Source of the DNA: a bacterium
GTDB lineage: Bacteria; DYJV01; JALVYZ01
Reading direction: 5' to 3'
Assembly (NCBI GenBank): GCA_027037705.1
Contig: JALVYZ010000353.1
Location: forward strand, 1-7,358
Length of the DNA stretch: 7,358 nt
Shown: positions 1 through 7,358 of the stretch, piece after piece
Layout of the letters: every line of letters begins with the position of its first letter
Numbering within the stretch: the stretch's first letter is position 1
The notes under the pieces: model-generated
What the model saw: only the letters and a program-made list of their open reading frames with translations
What the model was told of the DNA's origin: nothing
Database searches by the model: none
Program-made: the position numbers and the translations under genes

Positions 1-3000
1 TTATAGATAATCCAGTTGCTGCAAATATTTTAATGTTATTTCTTATTATTGGTGGTTTATACTGGAGTACTCAAATAAAACAGGAAGTTTTTCCTGAATT
101 TACAATTGATGAAGTAATTGTATCAGTAGAATATCCTGGCGCAAGTCCTGAAGAAATTGAAAAAGGAATTTTATTGCCAATTGAGGAAGCAATTGAGGGT
201 TTAGATGGTATAGATGATGTTATTTCAAAAGCTAATGAAGGTTACGGAACTGTTATAATAGAAGCAAGTAATGACGCAAATATTTATCAGTTGTATCAAG
301 ATGTAAAAAATGAAATTGACAGAATAACAACATTTCCAGTTGATGCAGAAGAGCCTAATGTTTATATCCCTTCAAGAAAAAGAGAAGTCATAACTTTAAT
401 TATATACGGCAACAAAGATGAGAAAACATTGAGAGAATGGGCAGAAAATATAAAAGATAAGTTGTTGAATTTTAAAGATATAAGTAGTGTAGAGTTGTTA
501 GGTGATAAAAGATATGAAATAACAATTGAAATTGATCGTGATACTTTAAGAAAATATAATTTAACTTTAGAAGATGTTTCAAAAAAAATTAGAGAATATA
601 ACCTTGAATTACCTGCAGGCAAAATTGAGACAAGGAATGGAGATATATTAGTTAAAGTTAATGAGAGAAGAGAATATGGAAAGGAGTTATATGATATCCC
701 TATTGTAAAAACTGAATTTGGAAAAGTTGTAACTTTAGGAAACATTGCTAAAATAAAAGATAATTTTGAAGAAGTAAATAGATTTATTAAATATAATGGA
801 TATCCGGCGCTTGGAATTGAGGTTTTTAGAGTTGGAAATCAAAAACCAATAGAAATATCCAATACTGTAAAAAAATTTATTAAAGAATTTAATCCTCAAC
901 TGCCAAAAGGACTACATTTAGCTTATGTTAATGATAGAGCAGAAATTTTTTCTCAAAGAATTGATTTGTTATTGAGAAATGGGAAATTAGGATTAATTCT
1001 TGTTTTTATACTATTGGCAATATTTCTTGAATTAAGACTTGCATTCTGGGTGATGCTTGGCATCCCTATTTCATTTTTAGGCTCAATGTTGTTATTCCCC
1101 CATTTTAATGTCTCAATTAACATGGTATCTCTTTTTGCATTTATTATATGTCTTGGAATTGTTGTTGATGATGCAATAGTTGTTGGTGAAAATATCTATA
1201 GATTCAAGCAAGAAGGAAAAACTTTCAAAGAAGCTGCTTATTTAGGAACAAAGGAAGTTATGACACCTGTTATCTTTAGTGTTTTAACAAATATGATAGC
1301 TTTTTTACCAATGTATTTTGTGCCTGGAGTTATGGGAAAAATTTTTAGAATCATTCCTGTTATAGTTATTTCTGTTTTTACTATATCATTACTGGAAAGT
1401 TTATTAGTTTTACCAGCTCATATAGGCCATCAAAAAGAAAAACCAAAAAAATATTTAAATTTTTTAAACAATTTCCAGCAAAAAATTAGTAACTTTTTAT
1501 TGAAAGTGATTCATAAAGTTTATGGTCCAGTTTTAAAATTTTGCATACGGTATAGATATGTAACATTTGTATGTGCTATTATAATTTTAATATTAGCAAT
1601 TAGTTATGTGAAAAGTGGAAGAATAGGAATTGTTTTCTTCCCAAAAGTTGAATCTGATTTTGCTTATGTTAGTTTTGAGCTGCCTGTTGAAAGCTCTGTA
1701 TTTGATACAATAAAAGTAGCAAATCAATTAGTACAAAATGCAAAAAAGATTATTCAAAATAATGGAAAAGATAAATTAGCAAGAGGAATTTTTACAAGCA
1801 TTACAAACAATAAAGGATATATAAAAGTATTTTTGACTCCACCAAAAGTTAGACCAATTTCCACCAGTAAGTTTACAAAAAAATGGAGAGAATTATCAAA
1901 AAATATTTCAGGGGTAAAAACATTAAAGTTTTTTTCTGATTTTGGTGGGCCAGGAAGTGGAGCTTCTTTAACAGTTGAATTACAACATAGAGATATAAAT
2001 TCTTTAAAAATGGCAAGTAAAGAGTTAGCAGAATATTTAAAAACATTTAAAAATGTCTCAGATATTGATGAAGGTTATCAAGAGGGCAAAATTCAATATA
2101 ATTTAAAAATAAATGATAGAGGTAAAGCTCTTGGCATTAATACTATTTTTCTTGGCAGACAACTAAGAAATTATTATTATGGAAGCGAACCTAAAAGATT
2201 TCTTAGAGGGACAAATGAAGTAAGGATAAAGGTAAAAGCTCCTGAGAAAGAAAGGGATTTTAAATATTTTTTTGAAACATTTTTAGTCACATTGCCAAAT
2301 GGTGTAAAAGTTCCACTTAAAGATGTTGCTAATGTTGAGAAAGTGAGAGCATATACAGTTATAGAGAGGCATAATTTTAGAAGAATTGTTGATGTTACAG
2401 CAAATGTAACCCCAGAAAATCAAACAACAAAAATAATAAATATTTTACAACATGAATTTTTGCCACATTTACAGAAGAAATATCCAGGTTTATCCTACAG
2501 CTTTGAAGGTAAACAATCAGATTTAAAAGAAAGCATGAGTAGTTTATTTAAAGGATTATTAACTGCAATTTTAATAATTTATATTATGTTAGCAATACCT
2601 TTTAAAAGTTATTTTCAACCAATGATTATAATGACAGTTATTCCATTTGGAATTATTGGGGCAATTGTTGGGCATGTACTATTAGGATATGATTTAAATT
2701 TGGTTAGTATGTTTGGAATTGTAGCTTTAACAGGTGTTGTTATAAATGATTCAATGGTGTTAATTGATTTTGCAAATAGGATTAGAAGAGAAAAAAGAGA
2801 AAGTTTTTATAATGCAGTTTATGAAGCTGGAATAAAAAGATTTAGACCTATTATTTTAACTACTTTAACAACATTTTTTGGATTAATGCCAATGATTTTT
2901 GAAACATCAAGACAGGCAAGATTTTTAATTCCAATGGCAATTTCATTAGGCTTTGGTATTTTATTTTCAACATTTATAGTATTAATCTTGGTCCCAGGCA

Positions 3001-3059
3001 TTTATGTTATACTTGAAGATTTTTTAAACATTTTTAAGAAATTATTTAAATTAATTTAG
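1..3059 (+). CDS. RND efflux pump permease subunit, 5'-truncated by window edge
   Basis: Inner-membrane proton/substrate antiporter of the AcrB-like RND superfamily, normally paired with a periplasmic adaptor and an outer-membrane channel. The frame is open to the left edge (first full codon at 3). Ten residues, IDNPVAANIL, precede the Met at 33 and look like the usual cytoplasmic start of TM1, so that Met is internal and the true start lies upstream. Numbering from it, 1008 residues show the duplicated RND plan: TM1, a large periplasmic domain (about 15-310), TM2-TM6 (about 314-461), TM7 (about 509-527), a second periplasmic domain (about 530-835) and TM8-TM12 (about 838-995). TM4 carries the proton-relay pair in GIVVDDAIVVGENI (D379, D380). 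TM10 reads GVVINDSMVLIDFA, with Asn905 where AcrB has relay Lys940. Length is normal. The substrate cannot be read from sequence, and the subgroup is neither clearly multidrug nor metal. The stop lies inside the end of convergent lpxK. Family assignment is firm. Confidence 0.95.
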   Translation, partial: IDNPVAANILMLFLIIGGLYWSTQIKQEVFPEFTIDEVIVSVEYPGASPEEIEKGILLPIEEAIEGLDGIDDVISKANEGYGTVIIEASNDANIYQLYQDVKNEIDRITTFPVDAEEPNVYIPSRKREVITLIIYGNKDEKTLREWAENIKDKLLNFKDISSVELLGDKRYEITIEIDRDTLRKYNLTLEDVSKKIREYNLELPAGKIETRNGDILVKVNERREYGKELYDIPIVKTEFGKVVTLGNIAKIKDNFEEVNRFIKYNGYPALGIEVFRVGNQKPIEISNTVKKFIKEFNPQLPKGLHLAYVNDRAEIFSQRIDLLLRNGKLGLILVFILLAIFLELRLAFWVMLGIPISFLGSMLLFPHFNVSINMVSLFAFIICLGIVVDDAIVVGENIYRFKQEGKTFKEAAYLGTKEVMTPVIFSVLTNMIAFLPMYFVPGVMGKIFRIIPVIVISVFTISLLESLLVLPAHIGHQKEKPKKYLNFLNNFQQKISNFLLKVIHKVYGPVLKFCIRYRYVTFVCAIIILILAISYVKSGRIGIVFFPKVESDFAYVSFELPVESSVFDTIKVANQLVQNAKKIIQNNGKDKLARGIFTSITNNKGYIKVFLTPPKVRPISTSKFTKKWRELSKNISGVKTLKFFSDFGGPGSGASLTVELQHRDINSLKMASKELAEYLKTFKNVSDIDEGYQEGKIQYNLKINDRGKALGINTIFLGRQLRNYYYGSEPKRFLRGTNEVRIKVKAPEKERDFKYFFETFLVTLPNGVKVPLKDVANVEKVRAYTVIERHNFRRIVDVTANVTPENQTTKIINILQHEFLPHLQKKYPGLSYSFEGKQSDLKESMSSLFKGLLTAILIIYIMLAIPFKSYFQPMIIMTVIPFGIIGAIVGHVLLGYDLNLVSMFGIVALTGVVINDSMVLIDFANRIRREKRESFYNAVYEAGIKRFRPIILTTLTTFFGLMPMIFETSRQARFLIPMAISLGFGILFSTFIVLILVPGIYVILEDFLNIFKKLFKLI

Positions 3060-4008
3060 ATATTTTTATATCCGAAATAATAGAAAAAATATTATAATTT
3101 TTTACTATTTCTTTATCCAGTTTAATTTCATCCTTCTCTGTTGTAAATAATATATTATTTTTAAATTTTTTTAAAATATTATATTCTTTTTCAGAATAGT
3201 TAGCGTGATCAGGAAATTTTATTATTTTTTTTAATTTAAATTCTTTTTGTTTAAGTTGATGAATTAGATATTCTGGGTATGCAATTCCACAAAAAAGCAC
3301 AATTTCTTTATTTTGAAATGATTCAGAATTATAAATATTTTCTGTAAAAATATTTTTAAATCCTAAAATATTATATTCACACAAATAAAAATTAGATTTT
3401 GTGTATTTTCTTAACCTCAGTACATCTCTTTTTAATGTTGATGGCTCATATACTTTTGTGACAATAACTATATCTGCTCTTTTTAAATTTTTTATTGGTT
3501 CTCTAAATAGAAAAAAACTGTTTTTTAATTCTCGTTGAGTAATTAAAACAATATCTTTATCTCTAAAAATCTTCAAGTGCTGAAAAGCATCATCTAATAG
3601 AATAAAATCAGGAGAAAATTTTTCAATTATAAATTTTGCTCCCTTTACTCTATCTTTTGCTACAACAACAGGACATTTAGTCCTTTTTGCAATTAGATAA
3701 GGCTCATCACCACTCTCTAATATATTAGAAATAAACTTTTTTCCGTCATACACAATTTTTATTGAATTTTTATCTTTTCTTTTATACCCTCTTGAAAGAA
3801 TAACTACTTTGAAATTTTTACTTTTTAAATTATTAGCGATTTTTATCGTTAAAGGTGTTTTCCCTGTCCCTCCAAATGATATGTTTCCAATAGATACAAC
3901 TTTTGTATTAATTTTTATTATTTTTAAAATTCCAGATTGATATAGGATAAGCCTAAAATCAATTATAATGTGATAAAACTTCAGTAATAATTTTAATAGT
4001 TTTTTCAA
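3046..4008 (-). CDS. lpxK: Tetraacyldisaccharide 4'-kinase (lipid A 4'-kinase)
   Basis: Transfers the ATP gamma-phosphate to the 4'-position of the lipid A disaccharide, giving lipid IVA at the cytoplasmic face of the inner membrane. The 320 residues are close to the family norm (about 320-340). In order: a basic-hydrophobic amphipathic N-terminus (1-30, likely membrane association), P-loop SIGNISFGGTGKTPL (K50, T51), LSRGYKRK (71-78), SGDEP (99-103; Asp101 probably matches the catalytic Asp99 of the Aquifex enzyme), Walker-B-like LLDDAFQH (137-144), FREP (168-171), FCGIAYP (239-245), FPDH (265-268) and TTEKD (289-293). The start is TTG (4008-4006). An in-frame TAA lies ten codons or fewer upstream, no ATG, GTG or other TTG occurs before the P-loop, and GAGGAG sits just upstream. 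The first 50 bp lie inside waaA, which implies translational coupling. The protein stops only about 20 residues after the TTEKD segment, a slightly short tail. Function is confident; the start is well supported. Confidence 0.96.
   Translation of the reverse strand: MKKLLKLLLKFYHIIIDFRLILYQSGILKIIKINTKVVSIGNISFGGTGKTPLTIKIANNLKSKNFKVVILSRGYKRKDKNSIKIVYDGKKFISNILESGDEPYLIAKRTKCPVVVAKDRVKGAKFIIEKFSPDFILLDDAFQHLKIFRDKDIVLITQRELKNSFFLFREPIKNLKRADIVIVTKVYEPSTLKRDVLRLRKYTKSNFYLCEYNILGFKNIFTENIYNSESFQNKEIVLFCGIAYPEYLIHQLKQKEFKLKKIIKFPDHANYSEKEYNILKKFKNNILFTTEKDEIKLDKEIVKNYNIFSIISDIKISKLI
3047..3058. repeat. 12-bp perfect palindrome shared by two convergent gene ends
   Basis: TAAATTAATTTA reads the same on both strands. 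On + it supplies the last codons AAA TTA ATT and the first two bases of the TAG stop of the RND gene. On - it supplies AAA TTA ATT and the first base of the TAA stop of lpxK. Both proteins therefore end in Lys-Leu-Ile. The stem is purely A/T with no loop, so it is not a convincing terminator. Confidence 0.8.
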
Positions 4009-5227
4009 TTGCTCCTCTATTTTTTAGATATACATTGTATCCATTTTCTGTTATTTTTTTAGCAAAATTTTTATCTTTTTTTATCTTCTCAATAGCATTC
4101 AGAAGCTCATTTTCATTATCTACTAAAATTACTCCATTATTTTCTTTTAATTGTTTGTAGATATCATAAAAATTAAAAATATTTTTTCCTGAAATAACAG
4201 GTTTTTTAAAATATATAGCTTCTATTGGATTATGACCACCTGTAAGGGACAAACTGCCACCTATAAAACAAACATCACTAATTGCATAAGCTTTTATAAG
4301 ATAACCTATTTTATCAATAAGTAAAATTTCAAATTCATTTTTATTAATTTCAGATAATTTTACATATGAATAATCAAATTTTTTGATTAACTCTTCAATT
4401 TCTTTAATTCTATTTACATGTCTTGGAGCTAAAATTAGTATAGTATCTTTTAATCTATTAAAAATTGATAAAATTTTTTCCTCTTCTGGTGCATGAGTAG
4501 AGCCGCAGGTAAGTATAAATTTCTTGTTTTCTGGATTTATTCCAAAAATTTTGTAAATTTCACTTTTATCTATATTTTCATACTCAAAATCAAATTTTAT
4601 ATTCCCTGAGTATTCAATTTTATCTTCTTGAACTCCAAGTTTTTTCAGCCTCTCTACGGTTTCTAAATTTTGACATATAAATTTGTTACAATAATTTAAA
4701 AATTTACTAAAAAAAAATCTAAATTTTAAATAATTCTTTATTGATTTATCTGAAATTCTGCAATTATAAACTATAAGTGGAATATTTTTTTTGTAACTTT
4801 GATAGAAAATATTTGGCCAGAATTCAGTTTCTGTAATTAAAACTATTTCTGGATTAGTTATTTTTAAAAATCTTTTTATTAAAAATGAGGTATCAAAAGG
4901 GACAATTGTTATGTAATCAAATAATTTTTTATTAATTGCATTTATGTAACCAGTATAGGTCATAGTTGTAATAAGGATATGGTGTGAAGGGAAATTTTTT
5001 TTTAATTTTTTTACCAATATTTCCGCTATGTTAACTTCTCCTACACTTGATGAATGAATCCATATTATTTTTTTGTTTTTTATGGAGTTTTTAAAATCAG
5101 AGGAGTATAAAGTTAATCTATCTTTTAAGCCTATTTTCAAATTTTTATTACTTAGAATTTTAAAAATTATTAATGGAAAAAATAAAACTATTGCAATAAC
5201 AAGTAATAAATTGTATATAAAAAACAT
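3959..5227 (-). CDS. waaA: 3-deoxy-D-manno-octulosonic acid (Kdo) transferase
   Basis: Transfers Kdo from CMP-Kdo to lipid IVA, the first step of LPS inner-core assembly, at the cytoplasmic side of the inner membrane. The 422 residues match the family (about 420-430). One N-terminal membrane anchor (about 4-24) is followed by a GT-B fold. The N-terminal Rossmann domain has HSSSVGE (58-64; Glu64 corresponds to the proposed catalytic glutamate) and ETEFWPN (133-139, second conserved acidic motif). The C-terminal domain has CGSTHAPEEE (251-260), LAPRH (276-280) and GGSLSLTGGHNPIEA (323-337), the CMP-Kdo-binding region, followed by FNFYDI. The ATG start has AGGA four bases upstream. It is the first gene of a minus-strand pair with lpxK, diverging from mreB across 46 bp. 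Two 9-nt homopolymers lie in the gene (T9 and A9 on the coding strand). Sequence does not show whether one, two or more Kdo residues are added. Also called kdtA. Confidence 0.97.
   Translation of the reverse strand: MFFIYNLLLVIAIVLFFPLIIFKILSNKNLKIGLKDRLTLYSSDFKNSIKNKKIIWIHSSSVGEVNIAEILVKKLKKNFPSHHILITTMTYTGYINAINKKLFDYITIVPFDTSFLIKRFLKITNPEIVLITETEFWPNIFYQSYKKNIPLIVYNCRISDKSIKNYLKFRFFFSKFLNYCNKFICQNLETVERLKKLGVQEDKIEYSGNIKFDFEYENIDKSEIYKIFGINPENKKFILTCGSTHAPEEEKILSIFNRLKDTILILAPRHVNRIKEIEELIKKFDYSYVKLSEINKNEFEILLIDKIGYLIKAYAISDVCFIGGSLSLTGGHNPIEAIYFKKPVISGKNIFNFYDIYKQLKENNGVILVDNENELLNAIEKIKKDKNFAKKITENGYNVYLKNRGAIEKTIKIITEVLSHYN
4012..4017 (-). promoter_or_regulatory. Shine-Dalgarno that sets the TTG start of lpxK
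   Basis: On the minus strand the bases read GAGGAG-CAA-TTG. AGGAG can pair with the 16S tail at a 3-nt spacer, or GAGG can pair in the alternative register at 5 nt. The site lies inside the waaA reading frame (the codons for Asn-Arg-Gly-Ala near its C-terminus). It is the strongest ribosome-binding signal in the window, which supports the TTG as the real start and suggests lpxK is translated by ribosomes already on the waaA message. Confidence 0.75.
5191..5219 (+). promoter_or_regulatory. Possible promoter for mreBCD inside the 5' end of waaA
   Basis: TTGCAA (5191-5196) and TATATA (5214-5219) are separated by 17 bp and each matches 4 of 6 consensus positions for a sigma70-type promoter. Transcription would start near 5226, leaving a leader of about 48 nt before the mreB ATG. 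The match is modest and the background is AT-rich, so this is only a candidate. A TAAAAT at 5227-5232 is an alternative -10 but lacks a convincing -35. Confidence 0.3.
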
Positions 5228-6313
<1,086 letters not shown>

Positions 6314-6314
<1 letters not shown>

Positions 6315-7057
6315 TGATTCAAAAAAAATTTTCAATACTTATTTTTATAAATTTATTAATCTTTTTATTTAACGCGTACAACCACATTTCTATTAGCTTA
6401 TGTGATAGAATCAATCAAAAATTAAAATTTTCAATATTTCATTCAATATTTTTAATAAAAAAAAATTATTTTAATTTAAAAGAATATTACTCTGGCGTAA
6501 AAGAATTAAATCATAAACTACAAAAGTTAGAAGAAGAAAATAAATTTTTAAAAGCAAAATTACTATTAAAAAATAGTAAAAATTCTAATATAGGAATAAA
6601 ATTCATATCTGCCAATGTAATAGCAAATTCCAATTCTTTTGATGAAAACGCAGTTTTTGTTGATGCAGGTATTATCTCTGGAGTTTCAGAAGGTAGTGGT
6701 GTTATTTCTGATAAAGGGGTTGTTGGAATTGTTGTTAAATCGTATAGTAATTATTCAAAAGTATTGCTTTTAACAGATATTAGATTTAGTCTTGATGTAA
6801 TCATTCCCAAAAAGCATGCAAAAGGTTTATTGTCTGGGAATGGAAAAAGATTATGCAAAATAAAATATTTACCAATAAATGTTAAATTTGATATTGGGGA
6901 CAAAGTTGTAACAGGTGGATTTGATGGAATTTTTCCTAATAATATCCCTGTTGGGGAGATTATTGATATAAAAAAGAATAATCTTTATAAAATTTGTATA
7001 GTAAAACCATTTGTCCAGAAAGATAAATTAGATAAGGTCTTTATTTTAAGGAAATAA
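6314..7057 (+). CDS. mreC: Rod shape-determining protein MreC
   Basis: Bitopic inner-membrane protein whose periplasmic part scaffolds the elongasome by contacting penicillin-binding protein 2 and linking it to MreB and MreD. The protein has 247 residues, shorter than many MreC proteins (about 270-370). Visible parts are a short cytoplasmic MIQKK, one membrane segment (about 6-22), a charged heptad-like coiled coil (about 52-88, including KELNHKLQKLEEENKFLKA) used for dimerisation, and the paired beta-barrel domain (about 95-247). The latter carries family motifs GVVGIVV (135-141), VLLLTD (150-155) and GDKVVTGGFDGIFPNNIPVG (195-214). The ATG shares a base with the mreB stop and has no Shine-Dalgarno, so translation probably depends on re-initiation after mreB. 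A run of nine A (6457-6465) lies in codons 48-51. The C-terminus ends soon after the second barrel, with no long tail. Confidence 0.95.
7048..7052 (+). promoter_or_regulatory. Ribosome-binding site of mreD
   Basis: AAGGA lies in the last codons of mreC, six bases before the ATG at 7059. It contrasts with mreC, which has no such site, and it supports the chosen mreD start. Confidence 0.7.
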
Positions 7058-7058
7058 A

Positions 7059-7358
7059 ATGAATTTTATATATTTTTATATAATTTTATCAATTATTCTT
7101 TCATTTTTTCAATGTTATGTTAATTATGACTTTATTATTCTAATTCTCATTGAATATGCTGTTTTAGAAAAGAACTTTAATAGAGGGATGTTAGTAAGTT
7201 CTTTTTTAGGTTTTGTTCAGGATATTTCAATTGGTTCAATTTTGGGATTAAATTTATTTATAAAATCTTTAATCTTTTATGTCCTTTTTTCATTGAAAGA
7301 GAAATTGTTTTTAAGAAATTTTATAATAAAAGTTATTATAAGCTGGTTATTAATATGT
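7059..7358 (+). CDS. mreD: Rod shape-determining protein MreD, 3'-truncated by window edge
   Basis: Polytopic inner-membrane subunit of the elongasome, associated with MreC. Exactly 100 codons are visible with no stop; family members are usually about 160-175 residues, so roughly 60% is present. The start is an ATG one base after the mreC stop, with AAGGA six bases upstream. The visible part is strongly hydrophobic with about four membrane segments (about 3-18, 23-37, 45-60 and 66-80, and a further one beginning near 88). The family signature is seen as SFLGFVQDISIGSILGLNLF (48-67), matching the usual Gly-Phe/Leu-x-x-Asp-x-x-x-Gly-x-x-x-Gly-Leu pattern of MreD. Identification rests on this motif, the hydropathy and the position directly after mreBC. 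Sequence similarity alone would be modest because MreD diverges quickly. Genes for penicillin-binding protein 2 and RodA often follow, but the window ends here. Confidence 0.9.
   Translation, partial: MNFIYFYIILSIILSFFQCYVNYDFIILILIEYAVLEKNFNRGMLVSSFLGFVQDISIGSILGLNLFIKSLIFYVLFSLKEKLFLRNFIIKVIISWLLIC

Noticed and set aside
33-35. ATG at 33 as the true start of the RND gene
   Set aside because: The frame is open to the window edge and the ten upstream codons encode a typical RND N-terminus (IDNPVAANIL), so the start lies outside the window.
362-745. Minus-strand open frame of 127 codons opposite the RND gene
   Set aside because: It lies wholly inside a confidently identified gene on the other strand, resembles no family I recognise, and shows the composition expected of a shadow frame.
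2819-3001. Minus-strand open frame of 60 codons opposite the RND TM11-TM12 region
   Set aside because: Antisense shadow of conserved transmembrane codons, with no recognisable motif.
3084-3103. Hairpin AAAAAAT-ATTATA-ATTTTTT about 25 bases after the RND stop as a possible terminator
   Set aside because: A seven-pair stem made only of A-T pairs would be very weak, it lies inside lpxK codons, and such repeats are expected by chance in this composition.

Overview
The window comes from a very AT-rich genome of a diderm (Gram-negative) bacterium. The evidence is two lipid A/Kdo genes (lpxK, waaA), an RND-type efflux pump subunit that normally works in a trans-envelope complex, and the rod-shape genes mreB, mreC and mreD. 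Low G+C is obvious by eye: Lys, Asn and Ile dominate, nearly all codons end in A or T, and 9-nt A/T homopolymers lie inside genes. I cannot name the phylum from these sequences alone.

Layout, left to right: (1) 1-3059, + strand, the nearly complete permease subunit of an RND efflux pump, with its first residues cut off by the window edge. (2) 3046-4008, - strand, lpxK (lipid A 4'-kinase), meeting the pump gene tail to tail with a 14-bp overlap. (3) 3959-5227, - strand, waaA (Kdo transferase), which is upstream of lpxK in its operon and overlaps it by 50 bp. (4) 5228-5273, a 46-bp divergent intergenic gap. (5) 5274-6314 mreB, 6314-7057 mreC and 7059 to the right edge mreD, an extremely tight + strand operon. 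mreD is cut off after 100 codons.

How the genes work together: LpxK phosphorylates the lipid A disaccharide to give lipid IVA, and WaaA then transfers Kdo onto lipid IVA, so the minus-strand pair encodes two successive steps at the inner membrane. MreB, MreC and MreD form the cytoplasmic filament, the periplasmic scaffold and the membrane component of the elongasome that directs lateral wall synthesis. The RND protein is an independent proton-driven exporter whose adaptor and outer-membrane partners are not visible here. Every sizeable stretch is coding. The only intergenic DNA is the 46-bp gap and one base between mreC and mreD.

I found no RNA gene, mobile element, CRISPR array or unknown multi-gene system. 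The content is conventional envelope housekeeping. What deserves a second look is at the level of gene junctions: a shared palindromic end of two convergent genes, a TTG start deep inside waaA, a bare TAATG coupling, and slippery homopolymers.
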